DNA of 64,000 nucleotides from Nymphaea colorata (GCF_008831285.2 NC_045139.1:14304354-14368353); one strand, 5' to 3'; shown: positions 36,967 through 49,778, counted from the stretch's first letter. The notes: generated by a model not told the origin, from the letters alone. Made by a program: numbers and translations.

Positions 36967-38281
36967 CTTGTGCTAGTGAAGCACTGTGGCAGTTAGGCGT
37001 TGTTTCATTCTGCATCTGCTGTTGATTTGAGTTGGGTTTTCTGCTTCTATTGAAAAACGGAGCAAACTCTGCCAGAGACAAGCTGTTCATGGAGCTTCAT
37101 TTGTGTTGATGTACAAGCATCTTAAGGTTCGGCTTCTCAGGAATTTTGCCTCCCTATTGATAAAGTGGTGATGGTCCCCTAGAAGTATCACATGCTTGGA
37201 AGTTTGAGAGTTTGACAAACAGATTTCTCTTTTTTCTGGTAGTATTTGTCAGCCTGTTATTTGATCAGTATTCTGCCTGTCAAAGGGGTGGTGTAAGAAC
37301 AGTGCATTTCTGCACACTAGTGACCTTTTTTCCCTTTCCTTGGTAGGAGATCTTTTTATAGTTTAGTCCACTCGTACCAGTTTTGAGGTGAGCGAGTGTG
37401 TGGTTATCACATAGGTTTTCATGTTAGAGAAGCCTTGTGATACGTTATCTAAGTAATGGATGTCTATGTTTACTGGAGATCCATAGATCGAATCTCCATC
37501 AGTTCAGTTCTGTGGGCGGCATTTGCCTTGTGGAAAAGTAGCGGGTATGTGTTTTAGAAGTTTGTTACCCCTTTAAGCATTGCCGAAAATTGTTGACTTT
37601 AACCAAAGTGCGGCTTGTGTGGTTAGTAACTGGCCGTTTATGGTTCTGAGAGTGTTTTCTCTTGGTTGCATTGTTTCTGTAATTGCAAGGGCTCGACAGT
37701 TCATCGTTGGTTGAAGTAAACTTCTTCATTATCTTGTTTTCATTAGATAAAAACAATTTGTTCTCAATTTTCTAAATGTTCTTTGGAGCGTACTCACAAT
37801 TCACAAATATGTTTGTTTGCTCAGGAAATTTCGACAATTCAAAATTCTTAAAAGTATATAAAAAATAATAGAGAAATTTATGAAGTATGAGTTTTTACTA
37901 TTTTTCTTACACAAATATTGATAAAAATTCAATGCGAATTATAATGAGAAACTGGCCCTAAGTTGCTGTATATGTTAGTTCCTTACCTAGTGTTCCTGCA
38001 TATATATACCTGCTTCTATGCGATTTTGCGGGTCCATTGTCATGCAAAGATAAGAGCATCATGAATAATATTGCATGAAAAATGTTACACGAAATCTAGA
38101 GAGCTTACACTACCAACAGAGGAGGTACAGATCCGTGGCCAAACAAAACTAGTTCTGTGTTAGTCATGGAGTTGTCGAGTACATAGAATGCACGGGGACA
38201 CTCGGATTTTCGGGTGCTGGCTATGCCGCACCCTCTAAACTAGTCGTAGGTGTTAGCTCTGTTGCCGACATGTATCATGCT
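36967..38281. other. convergent 3' flank between TPR3 and SULTR3
   Basis: About 1.3 kb holding the 3' UTRs of two genes transcribed toward each other. No coding exon is seen. A TA-rich stretch at about 37855-37930 may contain cleavage and polyadenylation signals. Confidence 0.55.
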
Positions 38282-41211
38282 TCAGATTCCTGGACCCGCT
38301 GCGTTCGATCCTTTGGCGCTGGCATGAGCGTTGTGGATATCGACGACGGTTTCTTGCACGTAGTCGGCAGCTTTGCAGGTGTGAAGCATGAAGTTGCAGG
38401 CACTAACAGCTTCTTCGACAGTGAGAAAGATCCATTCTTGGCCTATAGCCTCTACGAACTTTGTTTTCATCAGTTTCACCATCACGTCTGTTCCAGGGTT
38501 GGCCAATGCAAGCTGCATCGACACACATACAGAGTCAAAATTGCTATTGGAAGAGACTGTGCCTGCTAAATTGCTCAGCTTAAAATGAATAGGTGAAATC
38601 AGTGTGCTCGAATACCTTCAAGCCCCTCCTCTCGATGTTCTTCTTCGTCTCCTCTAGGAAGCTTATCCCGCTTGTGTCGATGCATCCGACCGCTAAAATG
38701 CAACATGGCAGATAAACAATTAATAAAGCTTGCCATGGAGTTCGAATGAATCTTTCGGAATGAGTACTCTGCTCATAATACGGTTGCAGAAGTATGCAAA
38801 CATTAAGTATGCAGTTTTCTGAACCTTCTAACATGTTCTGAATCACTGAGATGAGCAGGAAGATGAGATTTTACCAGTCATGTCAAGGATCACATATTGA
38901 AGACTACTTTCACCGGAAGCTTTAAGCTTATCTTCTTCCTCATCGATCCACCGCGAGATTCTAAATGAGTGAAAGGATTCATTAAATCAGCAGGTTTGAA
39001 CGCGAGAGACACCAGCAACCGCGCTTAAAATCAGTACCAGGAAAGGGAAACGGAGACCAACCTCTCTCTCAGGTACCCAGAATTGGCAAAGTAGATTGGT
39101 GAATTGATTTGGAGGACAAGGACCCCGGGGACGGACATGGCGAAAGGGTACTGGCTGATGCTCCTGAAGACGCTAGTGTTGGGCACATTGCCAAGAACAG
39201 AAGTTCGGGGCCTGGCAATGAAGAGAATAACTCTAACCACAGAGATGGCAACCTGCGAAAAACATCAGAAACACCATCAACCAATGATTTGCTTACCGAT
39301 CATCATTCTGGGCAGCTTTTGGATCATTTTTTTCTTGAACACGAGGAAGAAAACTAAGACGTCATTTGATGCAAGAAATCAGGTGAATATGGTGTCATGT
39401 CCTCATTGTCCCATGTTTGTGTGCTTCAATGGCTGTCATTATAAAGTGGATACGGGTGTCCATGTACCCACCTGTTACATGCATCAAACAACCTCTAAGG
39501 TCCTTCCTTCTAAGTACTAGAGGTACACCAACTCTGTTCTAAAGCTCAATACTTAGAAACTATGTTCATCTTTTCTAAGGTGCAGACACCATGGTGTCTC
39601 TAATACTGATCAAGTTTAGGGGCTATGCATAAGAACTGATGCACATAATAGACTAACAGTATCATGAACATCTAAAGAGAGAATTGAGCAACTTACAGCA
39701 ATGACAAGCCCAATTTCGACACTGCCAAAGACGACACCGAGGTAGGCACCCATGCAGACACAGAAATCAACCTTGTCAACCTTCCAGAGATGGATTGCAG
39801 CTTCATAGTCGATAAGGCCGAGCATGGCAGCGATGATGATGGAGGCAAGCACAACAAGGGGAGTGTAATGGAACAGAGGAGTAAGGAAGAGCAGAGTTAT
39901 CATGACAGCAGTGGCCATCACGATGTTGGACATTGCAGTCTTGCAACCTGCATTGAAGTTCACGGCGGAGCGAGAAAATGGCCCTGAAAAAGTTGTTTAC
40001 TGCACACGTTAATCCCCTGGTTCTTTGCGTCATAAACAGATAAAATGGTCACGGTAGGACAGGAAATTAGCATGGAGAGAATACAGTAGAAGCAATTCGA
40101 TTCTCTATTAGCATGTTCATGGAAAACAACAGAGCAATTCAATTTTACAGTACAAATAAACTTTGGTTACTAAGTTTTGATTACAAAGTTTGAGAATCCC
40201 TCTCCCTCACTGTCTCATATTCAAAGGACAGTTTGAATGTATATCAACTAGGGTACCTATAGGAATCAAATCTACTACTGGATGGAAAGCGGTCTGACGC
40301 TATGCAGCCTCTTGAAAATAAAAGACGTATTAATTTAATTTCCTCTGGCCCTTCCTTTCACTTGTTCTAGTGGGGAAAAAGCCTCCATTCTTTTCCTATT
40401 TCATCGTGGCCCAAGTTTGTTTGCTTTCACACCTTTTTTTAAAAGGAAAGGTGCAATGTTTCCAGGAATATAAGTGACGTCCATAATGTGTCTGCCAATT
40501 ATATGTAAATCCACTCCCACAATCGATCTCCACTCAGTCCCTTTCCTTCCAAGAGAAAACTTTTCTTTTCTTTTCTATTTTCTCAAAAGGACAAGGAAGG
40601 CATTCTAACATTCAAAATTGACATTAATCATGTTTAATCCTGTATATATATATGTGTGTGTGTGTGGTTATTAGCTTTTTCCTTCCAAATTTAAACTAAA
40701 AAAATCTTCTAGCTTCTCACAACAGAACACCGCCTGATATATTGCATGAAAGGACCGTGATTGGAAGGAAGGTCGGAAGGCCAGAAAATATGACGAGGGG
40801 GGGAAGTTGGAGAAGGATTTTACAACCGGATGATGACCATATCCGGCAACACTGTCATGGTTCCGCAGTTCAAGAGTCATTTCCGTACGTGGACCTGAGC
40901 CCACATAGCGTGGACTCTAGTCTCCTAACACAAGTTGGTCCTACGCGCCAACTGGTTCCGGAGGTGGGTCCGGTCCACCTATTGAGCGGGCAGATGAGGC
41001 CATGGAAACTCCAACAATATGTTGTCAGAGATCAGGACCCCTTCTTTCACAACGCGCTAAGGAGAAGGCGTTAAATATTTATGAAGAATCCTCAAGTTGC
41101 CTCATTTGGGTTGCCAAACATGATCCGTCAGGCCCAACTGTGCGTCAGCTGTAGTTAACTTTTTCATAAATGACAAAAACTTGCTAAATCTCTGTGCTCC
41201 TCCAAATCTTA

Positions 41212-41285
<74 letters not shown>

Positions 41286-44200
41286 GTGATGTGAGAGAGA
41301 GAGTTACCCGTGGTTAAGTAACAGGAGGTGCATGAACCCACAATGTTCATCATTCCAAAAGCGATCATTTCTTTATTGCCATCGATGTGGTAGTTCTTAA
41401 ACATAGCAAAGCTTCTGCCCACTGCAATTCCTTCCTGTAAAAATAAGCAAATGATGATACATGAGCAGGCCAATTTCTGTGGTCGGAGGGAAAGTGCTCT
41501 ATTTTGCTCCCAAGTAGGGAGATATGGGGCAGTTGGTGGCCTTAAGCCTGCTATACCAATCTTGAGGTGAAGCATTGCAAGTAATATAAAGTTCATTTCT
41601 CTTTTTGCTGTTCAATTAATATTTGATTGAGCAAAAATACTAAAAAGTAGCATTCAGTCTGTGGAAGCAAACATAATATAATACGTATGGGCACCTTGCA
41701 ACTTTAAATCCCGTAAAAAGGAGATCAGGATTTGGAGGTGGTGGAAAGATAAGGGACGACATTCCGTGACCCAACTTTCAGCCATATATCCAGATCCCAC
41801 CATTACAAGGTTCCATAAAGTCACTTGTCCGGATAAGTTGGGATAAGCTGTGATATTCTCTTTTGACTTTCTGATGGGCAGCACCTATGCCGGAGGCTAA
41901 ATTGCCATTTTAAATTCTGACGGAAGTGTTCACGGGGAAGAGACTTACGGCGAGAGCGATGACGCCGGTGACGATGCCGGTCTTGGCGGCGATGGCTAAG
42001 TACTGAGGCGAGAATGTCAGCTCCGTTAGGGAGGGAGGGTTCACTCCCCTTTTCAGGTGTCCAATCTGCACATCAGAACACGCAAAGGTCAAATTTTCCT
42101 TGTTTGTTTTTTAAATTTAATCTTAATTCAGGATATTTTAAAATTATTTCTTCAATAAAAAATAAAAAAATAAAAACAATATGAAGTTCACACGTGCCGA
42201 TCCCCATTATTGAGCAAACTGATAGAGTCACGATGAGTGGCTCTTCTATTCGTTTTATATAGGTCAACTTGAACAGTGGCTCGTAACATAATACATGTAA
42301 GATAAGTTTTCCGAAGCCGAAATATACGTTGTTATTCGTCTTCTTAAAAGAAAATAATTACTTTTACATGCCATAACTCTATAAGCTCTTTATAAACTAG
42401 AATACGTATTTACTTAACATATTCCACAAACTTATATTGCCATGTCTTGTATAGTAGAATACACATTAGTTTAATCTTTTTTATACTTTAGTGTCATTTT
42501 ATGAAATAAATAATGTCAATGGTTAAAACTATGCAAAATTTTACAAGGCAAAAACTCTAAATTTAAGCTAAATCATTTAACTTAAACATATTGTCCTTAG
42601 TAAATTTAATATGGAGAAACATTTAGAAACTCATCTGGGACAAATTAAAATATGCCTAGTCAAAAGAGTGTGACAAAAACATTTTGGAGTGCTCCATCTC
42701 ATGATTTTTCTCTCTCCTTTTAAATTTCTCAAAAGCCGGACATTTAATTTAAAGTGAAGCGGTTACCTTCACCTTGTTTATTGAAAAATGAAAAGCATAC
42801 TATTAAACAAAATAGGTTACATGTAGTCCTTTTAGTAACTCTCTCGTTTTACTTTCCCTACTGGAGTTGATGATCTTCCGTATGTGAAAGTAATTAATCT
42901 TCGAAACAGAACCACCCTACTTTATCTCTCTCTATCTTCTCCTTATAGGAACTCAATTTTCAAAGCTAGACCACCTTAATCTCTCCCTTTCTGATCTTTC
43001 TTTATCTATCTGAGCAGACGATCTTTAAGATACAGTTCCTTGAGTCTGGACTTCAATTTTTCTTTCTTTTCCCTCGTTAAGTTAATGGGCTTAATTTCAT
43101 ACATAAAAGCAATTAATTTGAAAGCTCAGAAAGTTCTGTCGCTATATCTCTCTCTCCCCCGCAGACACACACACATATGCACATGCAGATGCTCATGCAC
43201 CCACCACTTGGACGCCGTGCTTCTCGGCGTGAGTGAGATAGACGAGAAGGCTGCCGAGTACCACCGACGTCAGTGGCGCCGCTGCCGATACCCAGAAGAA
43301 CCTTGGCTGCCTCTTGCTCTGTTCATGCAGAAAACACAGTCAGCTTTCTATTCCCTACCTTGACCTTCTATCTTTCTTTCCCTCGTTCAATAACAAGAAC
43401 AATACACATAAACACAGAAGAAAAAAAGATTAGAAGAAACAACGAAGCCGTACTTCTCAGCGGCAAAAACTACTTGAAAAAAAAAAAATTAAAAGTAAAA
43501 GCCCCATAAGGTGGTACAGATTTGAAACACTTCCGAAGAGAAAACCGGAGCCGGAGCACTGTATTGACCAGTAACCAGCGGCAGTCCAACAGAAGTACAG
43601 ATTATTTGATATATCTGTCGCATATCCCGAAATTGGTAGGCCATAACACCATATAATAGCATTTTGGCTTTTTTATTTCTTGTTTATTGGCTTTTTTTTT
43701 TTTTTGCAAGTAAAGTTAAGAAGAACTTACAAAGTATCGAGTGAGGAGCAGGAAAAAGAGGAAGCAACAACCGAGCACGGCACTCTCCCATCTCCACTGC
43801 AGAAAGCAAAAACCAACAGCAAACAAACAACCGCTATTAATTACCGCTCCTCATCTGTCATTTCTCATCTACCAACAGCCCGTGAGCCAACTTATATGCT
43901 GACAAAATCCACTGATGCAAGGAACGAGAGAGAGAAAGCTTGCTTCTAGCTGATAAGCTAGAGGACTAGCTGGAACTGTTGGGGTTGCCATGAGTCCAGG
44001 CTCCTGCGAACTCTTTTGGAGGAGAGACACAGGAAGAGAGAGAGAGAGAGAGAGAAGAACCTGGTGTTCCTGGGAGAAGACGGAGCGCATGACGTCGACG
44101 AGGTCGGTGTGGGTGGTGAAGTGGTCAAGGCCGAGTATGCCCTTGAGCTGCTGGAGGCAAACCACCGTCGCCGCCCCTCCCATGAACCCCACGATGGTCG

Positions 44201-45323
44201 CGTGCGACAAGAAGTCCACGATGAAACCCAGCCTTTCGGGGGAAAAAAACCATGAAATTTAGTTAAGATCGATGATGTCGTCTAAGGAGGAAACGATTCT
44301 TTCTCTCTGACATCCCTACGCACCTGAGGAAGCCTAGTGCTGCCTGGAAAACTCCGGCGAAGAAGGTGGCGGTGAAGGCCAAATTTATATAAACACCTGG
44401 CTGCGCCGTTGCTGCCACCTCCTTCTCCAGCATAGACGCCAATAGCAGCGAAGCCACGGCCACGGTCCCCACTGCCAGATCCTTCGAGCTCCCCATCATG
44501 GCGTAGACCAATGGTGGGACGAAACTGGAATCTGAAAGCAAAATGAAAAAGTTAGATCCCGAAGAATGACCAAAATAATAAGAAAGAAAAAGCACCATTT
44601 TATTCCCTTCTCCTTGCTTTCATGGTAATGGTGATAGTCATGACGATACGTTGATGTTAATACGATAGCTAGTTATGGGTTAAGATCGACGAAAGCAGAT
44701 TAAGTAACGTATAGTAAGCTAAAAACTGATGGAATTAGGGGGAAAAAAAAAGTTGCCATGCACAATCGCAATGACGGTGATGAATCTGGTGATAGTAAAG
44801 ATTAATGTACGGATCGACCATGCGATGACGATGACGACATTATGGATGATTAATGTTCATATATATCATCGTGAAAAAACAAGTCAAATGACCAATGTTA
44901 CTTCAAAAATTAAAATCCTTGAGCTCTCAAAATGATGACGACGACGAGGGTACAGGTAACGAGGTGGTGACGTTATATGGATGAAACGTTGAAAATGGAC
45001 GCACATAGGCCGAGGATGGGGGGGAGGTTGGCGAGCTTGGCGTAGCTGATCCCTTGAGGGATGGCGAGACTGGCGATGGTGATTCCGGCAACGAGGTCAG
45101 ACTTAAAGAACCCAAGCGTGTAGCTCGGGCCCCACTCCAGGATGGGAAACAGGTACTGGAGAGCCAGCACCACCCTGCGTCCGGCAGGCTGACCCTTGAA
45201 TCGCCGGAGCGGGTCATCCGGGAAAAACGTCTCCTTCAACGACCCTGCCAGCGACCGGAAGAACGGCTCCGGAGGCGGCAAAGACACTCGATGCACGCAA
45301 TCTTCAAGGTTCGAGTTATCCAT
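38282..45323 (-). CDS. SULTR3: SULTR3-type sulfate transporter, 12 exons
   Basis: SLC26/SulP-family transporter of the plant SULTR3 group (SULTR3;1/3;2-like), several members of which mediate sulfate uptake into plastids. Exons: 45323-45005, 44531-44324, 44232-44061, 43796-43731, 43318-43205, 42065-41949, 41434-41308, 39983-39697, 39252-39062, 38960-38875, 38692-38616, 38512-38282. All 11 junctions keep phase, giving 664 residues, full length. Landmarks: GITIASLAIPQGISYAKLAN (exon 1), SHATIVGFMGGAATVV (exon 3), GNKEMIAFGMMNIVGS (exon 7), then a cytosolic STAS domain (about 508-640) with ILDMT and CIDTSGIS in exons 10-11. Intron 7 starts with GTAACT and carries a long (TA)n tract 25 nt after the donor. 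Exons 5-6 with neighbouring introns are duplicated at 59122-62547. The N-terminus matches the family, so the first ATG is used. Confidence 0.95.
41214..41282. repeat. long (TA)n microsatellite in SULTR3 intron 7
   Basis: About 69 bp of uninterrupted alternating TA, one of the longest in the window. On the gene strand it begins about 25 nt after the exon 7 donor site. Confidence 0.95.
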
Positions 45324-46576
45324 CTATTCGGAAAAACTCGTCCAGAAGCGTCCCTGCGGAAAAATTTCCGGTGGAGGTGGCGCTGGAGCTAGAACTGCAG
45401 GTGCAGGTGCTGTTGATGGCGGTGTGGTGGTGGGGAGGACGAAATCGGAGGATATAAAGGGGGAGATACGGGGGATTCTTGGCCTGGTGCTGCGTGGGAC
45501 CAAAAAGACGGCGAACCTCCACGCGTGTAAGGCGCACGTGATTCGGCCGATTTCAGGGCGTTCTGCGGCCGGATTAGTGGGTCCCACTCACCGTCCGGGA
45601 AGTTCTGCCTCCTTAGTCTATAGCTCGAAGAAAGTGGCCAGGCAGCTACTCGCAAGCTGCCACGTAGCAGATATCTTTGGGGATAGAAATACGACAAGTG
45701 GCATCCGAGACTGGTGGGTGGGCCCAAGGCGAGAGGGGCAGGTGGTAGAGTCGGATTGGTTTAATCACACGCTTTTGAACAACCCGGCGGGCGCCGGTTG
45801 GTCTAGGAATGACCGGAATTAGTTGGTATGCATGTAGCGCCGGTTCCTAGAGATTATTGCAGTTGATACTTATGTTGGCACCATGCGAGAATCTGGTTCA
45901 TGGTCGGCCTGACGCCATTCGCATGAGAGAAGCTTTCACCTGAAATTTGGCTTCAAGAATGTTGGCCTAACTCTCGCGCGATTAAGTTTTAGTAATCCCA
46001 TTCTAGGAATATCAAGGAAAGACATGCATTTTGGCCTGTCACTTGCTGCAAAGTGGTAGAAAACATTGTACAAGGTTGGCAGCCAGCTCTCTAACAATCA
46101 ACATTAGCAAGCTTTCACATACGTAGTTGAGTGCTTCCAAATCGATCGTTGGAAAAAAAAATTAAGAGAAACAGAAATTTAACATACATAATGGTATATT
46201 TGATAGTCTTAGATCTCAAATCCTTAGGCAGAATTAAAAAAAATCCATCTTGGCATTAGATTTCACCGTTATGAAAAAAATAAATTATTTCTAATATATT
46301 TTCCATTTATTTTCTAAAAGGTAATTTCTTAAATTATATTTTGGCCGCTTTGATTCCAGAATCCACATCCAACCTGCTGAAGGGTGAGCCTCCTACGTGC
46401 TTTTATTAAGCCACCAACAAAAGAAGGCAAATTATTTGATCCCGGACTCAATTTTTACAAAAGCGACATTTCCGTTTTGACAAAAGGAATGTTATTTTTG
46501 GAACAGTTCGTCAATATACACACTGCAACCCTATAAGCAGAAGCGGAGCTACAATGTAGCTGGTGTGGGCAATTAC
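45324..46576. other. SULTR3 upstream region
   Basis: GC-rich to about 45830, then AT-rich. A 'gatataaag' at 45451 is a weak TATA-like element in the wrong orientation for SULTR3. A long open frame on the plus strand is a GC shadow. At 46546-46576 'agcggagcta...ggtgtgggcaatta' resembles the left end of the hAT MITE at 55793, perhaps a remnant end. Confidence 0.5.
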
Positions 46577-47204
46577 CGAGTCGAGCTTTCCTAGCTCAAG
46601 CTCAACTCTTTTGTTTGATTCGATCGAGTTTATTTCTCAACTCCAAACTGATCTTTCTGATTCAATTGCCTGATTTCGGGTCAAAGTTAACCAGGCAAGT
46701 TGGAGTCCACTCGTTGAACATCCCCGTTTTTTGGTTTGGACTTGGTGGGCCTTATCTTCAAGCTTTCGTTTAATTAAGTGAAGGTTTATATCTGCACGAT
46801 TAGTCCACAGCGATTAATTGGAACCGAAATTTGCAGCAACGTCCACACGCTTCTTGAAAATGGTATATTCATTTGCTTATAGATGATGATAAGCTATATA
46901 TGAAATGATGGGTAGGAGATTTTTGATGGGTTGCTTGCCATATCCTCCAATGTAATAGTCACGAGCACAAGGAGCTTGCACCTCCAATATATATATATGT
47001 GTGTGTTGAGATTTTGCTTCTTGGGGTTCACGTTGCGTGTCTTGAGTCTGTGCTCTTATGTGGGTTATGCTCGCGTCTGCGTATCTTAAGTACCTACGTA
47101 CATATGTCCGCTTCCTTGGTGCGTTGAGATCTTAGTTGTCGCTGTTTGTTTCGTCACTGTGTTGAGATTTTGCAATCGTTTCAATCTTTCAAATCTCCCT
47201 CCCT

Positions 47205-47245
<41 letters not shown>

Positions 47246-48035
47246 GTGCAAGCTCCTTGTGCTCGTCACTGTCATTACATTGGAGGATATGGCAAGCAAC
47301 CCATCAAAATTCTCCTACCCATCATTTCATATATAGCTTATCATCATCTATAAGCATATAAGCAAATGAATATACCATTTTCAAAAAGCGTATAGACTAG
47401 GGGTGGGCATGGGGCCGGGCCGAGCCGGCTCGATAATATTGCCAGGCCGGGTACCGGGCCTGGCCACCAAAAATTAGGCTCGGCCCAGCCCGCTGTGAAG
47501 AGGGAGACGAGACTAGAAGGGAGATCCGGAGAGGGAGAGGGAACCAGAGAGGGAGACGGGAAAGGAGAGGGAGAGGGGGGTGCGAGAGGGGGACGGAGAG
47601 GGAGAGGGAAAAGGAGAGGGAGGGAGAGGGAAAAGGGAAAGGGAGCAGAGAGGGAGGGGAGCGAGCGCCGGAGGCTGCCCGACCGTCCTAGGGCGGGAGT
47701 CGGGCCGGGCCGGGCCGCCCTATCGGGCCCGGGCCCGGCCCGACGCCCAGGCCTAGTGTGGATGTTGCTGCAAATTTCGGTTCCAATTAATCGCAGTGGA
47801 CTAAACTAATCGTGCAGATATAAACCTTCACTTAATTAAACGAAAGCTTGAAGATAAGGCCCACCAAGTCCAAACCAAAAAACGGGGATGTTGAACGAGT
47901 GGACTCCAACTTGCCTGGTTAACTTTGACCCGAAATCAGGCAATTGAATCAGAAAGATCAGTTTGGAGTTGAGAAATAAACTCGATCGAATCAAACAAAA
48001 GAGTTGAGCTTTTGAGCTAGGAAAGCTCGACTCGG
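46577..48035. repeat. ~1.46-kb foldback: ~420-bp inverted repeat arms around a ~210-bp loop
   Basis: Left arm 46577-about 47000 and right arm about 47209-48035 are near-perfect reverse complements once the 358-bp MITE in the right arm is removed. Matching landmarks are 'ccccgttttttggtttggac' (left) with its complement near 47874, 'cgtttaattaagtgaaggtt' with its complement near 47825, and 'caaggagcttgcacctccaa' with its complement near 47240. The right arm has a small duplicated 'ataagcatataagc'. The loop (about 47001-47208) starts and ends with copies of 'gtgttgagattttgc' (47006 and 47159). No protein-coding content. It could be a foldback transposon or a local inverted duplication. Confidence 0.9.
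47398..47755. mobile_element. non-autonomous hAT MITE nested in the right foldback arm
   Basis: 358 bp with imperfect terminal inverted repeats: left TAGGGGTGGGCATGGGGC, right (complement) TAGGCCTGGGCGTCGGGC, followed by the shared CGGGC. Flanked by a diverged 8-bp target duplication, gtatagac (47390-47397) and gtgtggat (47756-47763). The left foldback arm keeps the uninterrupted site (complement reads gtgtggac), proving insertion. The interior is a long GA-rich run (about 47496-47665). It has no transposase. Confidence 0.88.
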
Positions 48036-48102
48036 TTGAACTCGTTTAAACCTGCAGTGATGGTATATGTAAAAAATGATCCACCATACGAGCGTACGCT
48101 TC

Positions 48103-48840
48103 GGACATTATTGTGATGGTCAGTGAAATCCACAGGATCATGAGCTTCAGGTATTCCTTCCATATTCGGCCTCAATGACTACGTCCGCTACTGCTATGAG
48201 CAAGCTCAATGTCCATTGACATCTTTTCCCGATATGAAAAGGAGAGAGAAGGCTTTATAATGAGGTTAAAGCACAACGTCCTGATGTTGACAGATAACAG
48301 TAACAGGGTCACTCTGAGCAGATGGGCCCTGATTAATTAGTTAAGCGGATGCCCGGGCAGGCCTACCGTGTCTTCGTAACTCGAAGAAACCATGCCTTGG
48401 GCGTGACTCTCAAAGTTCATGACTGTAACATGTTCTATGTTCACGTTCAAAGCTGCCCCATGCCCATGATGTAATCAACTAATCATATTCGTATTCATTA
48501 TGGCTTCCTGTGACTCCACATGCTCAGGTTATGCCATCCGATCGTTGTATCCAATTACATTTACATCAGATTGGATCTGCTTTTGAACCTGGAGCTTGCT
48601 TGTGTCCAGATCCGAGGTGTGCCTGCTCGCTATGTGATGCTAGATCCAGTTAAAACTGTGCAATTGTATAACTAAAGATAAGAAGAGAGGGGCTGATTTA
48701 CCACCTGCAGCCAACTGGTTCTCAACCCATCACTAGTAAAAGCCTTACCGCTTTTGTTCTGCACCAGCCTTTCTTCTTGTACACGAATCAATTTGGTTCA
48801 GATTAACTTTATGTTGCCGTTTTGGTTGTTTCCTTCTCAG
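48103..48840. repeat. duplicated spacer segment, copy B (partner at 63560-64000)
   Basis: Shares long near-identical stretches with 63560-64000 in the same orientation, e.g. 'cattattgtgatggtcagtg', 'gagcaagctcaatgtccatt', 'aactgtgcaattgtataact' and 'gttctgcaccagcctttctt'. This copy has about 320 bp (48283-48606) missing from the partner. Content unknown; the open frames in it are broken differently in the two copies. Confidence 0.88.
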
Positions 48841-48959
48841 TCATTCTAGCCTTCATATGCCTTTGTGTTGACTGCAGGTAGCAAATCAGCCCCTCTATTC
48901 TTGAAAATGGTATATTCAACCCTTACATCTCGGGAAAAGATGTCAATGGTATATTCATT

Positions 48960-49560
48960 TGCTTATAGATGAGCTAGCTTATAGCAGCAAGTTCATCACA
49001 AATAAACTTGAATCCAGTTATGTACTCAGTAATAGACTTATCTTGTTTTTGATAAGTCTGTAACTTCCTCTTCAATAGAAAATGTCTCTCTTTTGACTCA
49101 CGTACAAATGTTGTTGCTGTCTTTCACACTTTTGCTGAAGTCTTGTGTCCAATCATTAGACCCAACACCTCTTCAGACATAGATCTTGTAATCTAGCCTC
49201 GAAGCAATCGATCTGATTTCTTTCAGGCATTGAAATAAAGATTAAGATTGATGAAAGGTTCCACAATTTTAGTAATTTTAATGGTAGAACTTGGCATAGG
49301 AATAGTGCCATCAATAAACCCAAGAACATCATGGCTTTCTATGAGGCCAAGGATCTGAGTTTGTCAAAGCAGAAAAAAATTCTTATGGGTGAGCTTGATC
49401 GAGACAAAATTAGCAACATTCACATTTGAAGGGAAGGAGAACTTAGCTGATGATATTGCAGAGGACGATGCCCTTGAAGTAGCAAGAAAGAAATCAACAA
49501 GAGAAGGTCCTGGAAAAGCTTTAACCCAGTTGTGATACCATAAAAAATGTTCAAGAAGAG
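48960..49560 (-). mobile_element. Ty1/Copia gag relic with primer-binding site
   Basis: The minus strand reads as a Copia-type gag remnant in order: PBS-like TGGTATCACAACTGGGTT (49540-49523, close to the tRNA-Met PBS), then LIESHDVLGFIDGTIP, KKSDRLLRG, SMSEEVLGLMIGHKTSAKV, KRKLQTYQKQDKSITEY and FKFICDEL. Three positions where the family has Trp are stop codons. No pol domains follow; the element stops where the duplicated spacer begins. The sequence upstream of the PBS, to about 49983, may be the remaining LTR (possible ends TGTCAG and GAACA), which is inference. Confidence 0.8.
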
Positions 49561-49778
49561 AAATTTTATGTTGTTCAGATATTTTCCTACATCCACAGTA
49601 CTCAGTCATCAAAACCATGATGAGTCTTCTTTCATTGTCTTAGATTTTATACAAGAGGTTGGTCGATTACAATAAGTTTTTGAGTTTCCTTCAACCTTAA
49701 TTAGGGATTTTGTTTCCATAATAATTTCTGCATGCATTCATTGCCAGAACCACCTACCTGATTTGTAGCTGCTTGTGG

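Noticed and set aside
41654-41884. Frame at 41654-41884 recurring at 59253-59549, considered as a conserved peptide
   Set aside because: It lies in a SULTR3 intron and recurs only because that intron was duplicated; the copy also has a shifted end, so similarity is not protein-level conservation.
45196-45822. 208-residue open frame on the plus strand over the SULTR3 start
   Set aside because: Antisense to SULTR3 exon 1 and promoter, low-complexity Gly/Ala/Arg composition, no domain.
47495-47809. 104-residue Gly/Arg/Glu-rich frame
   Set aside because: Translation of the GA-rich interior of the hAT MITE.
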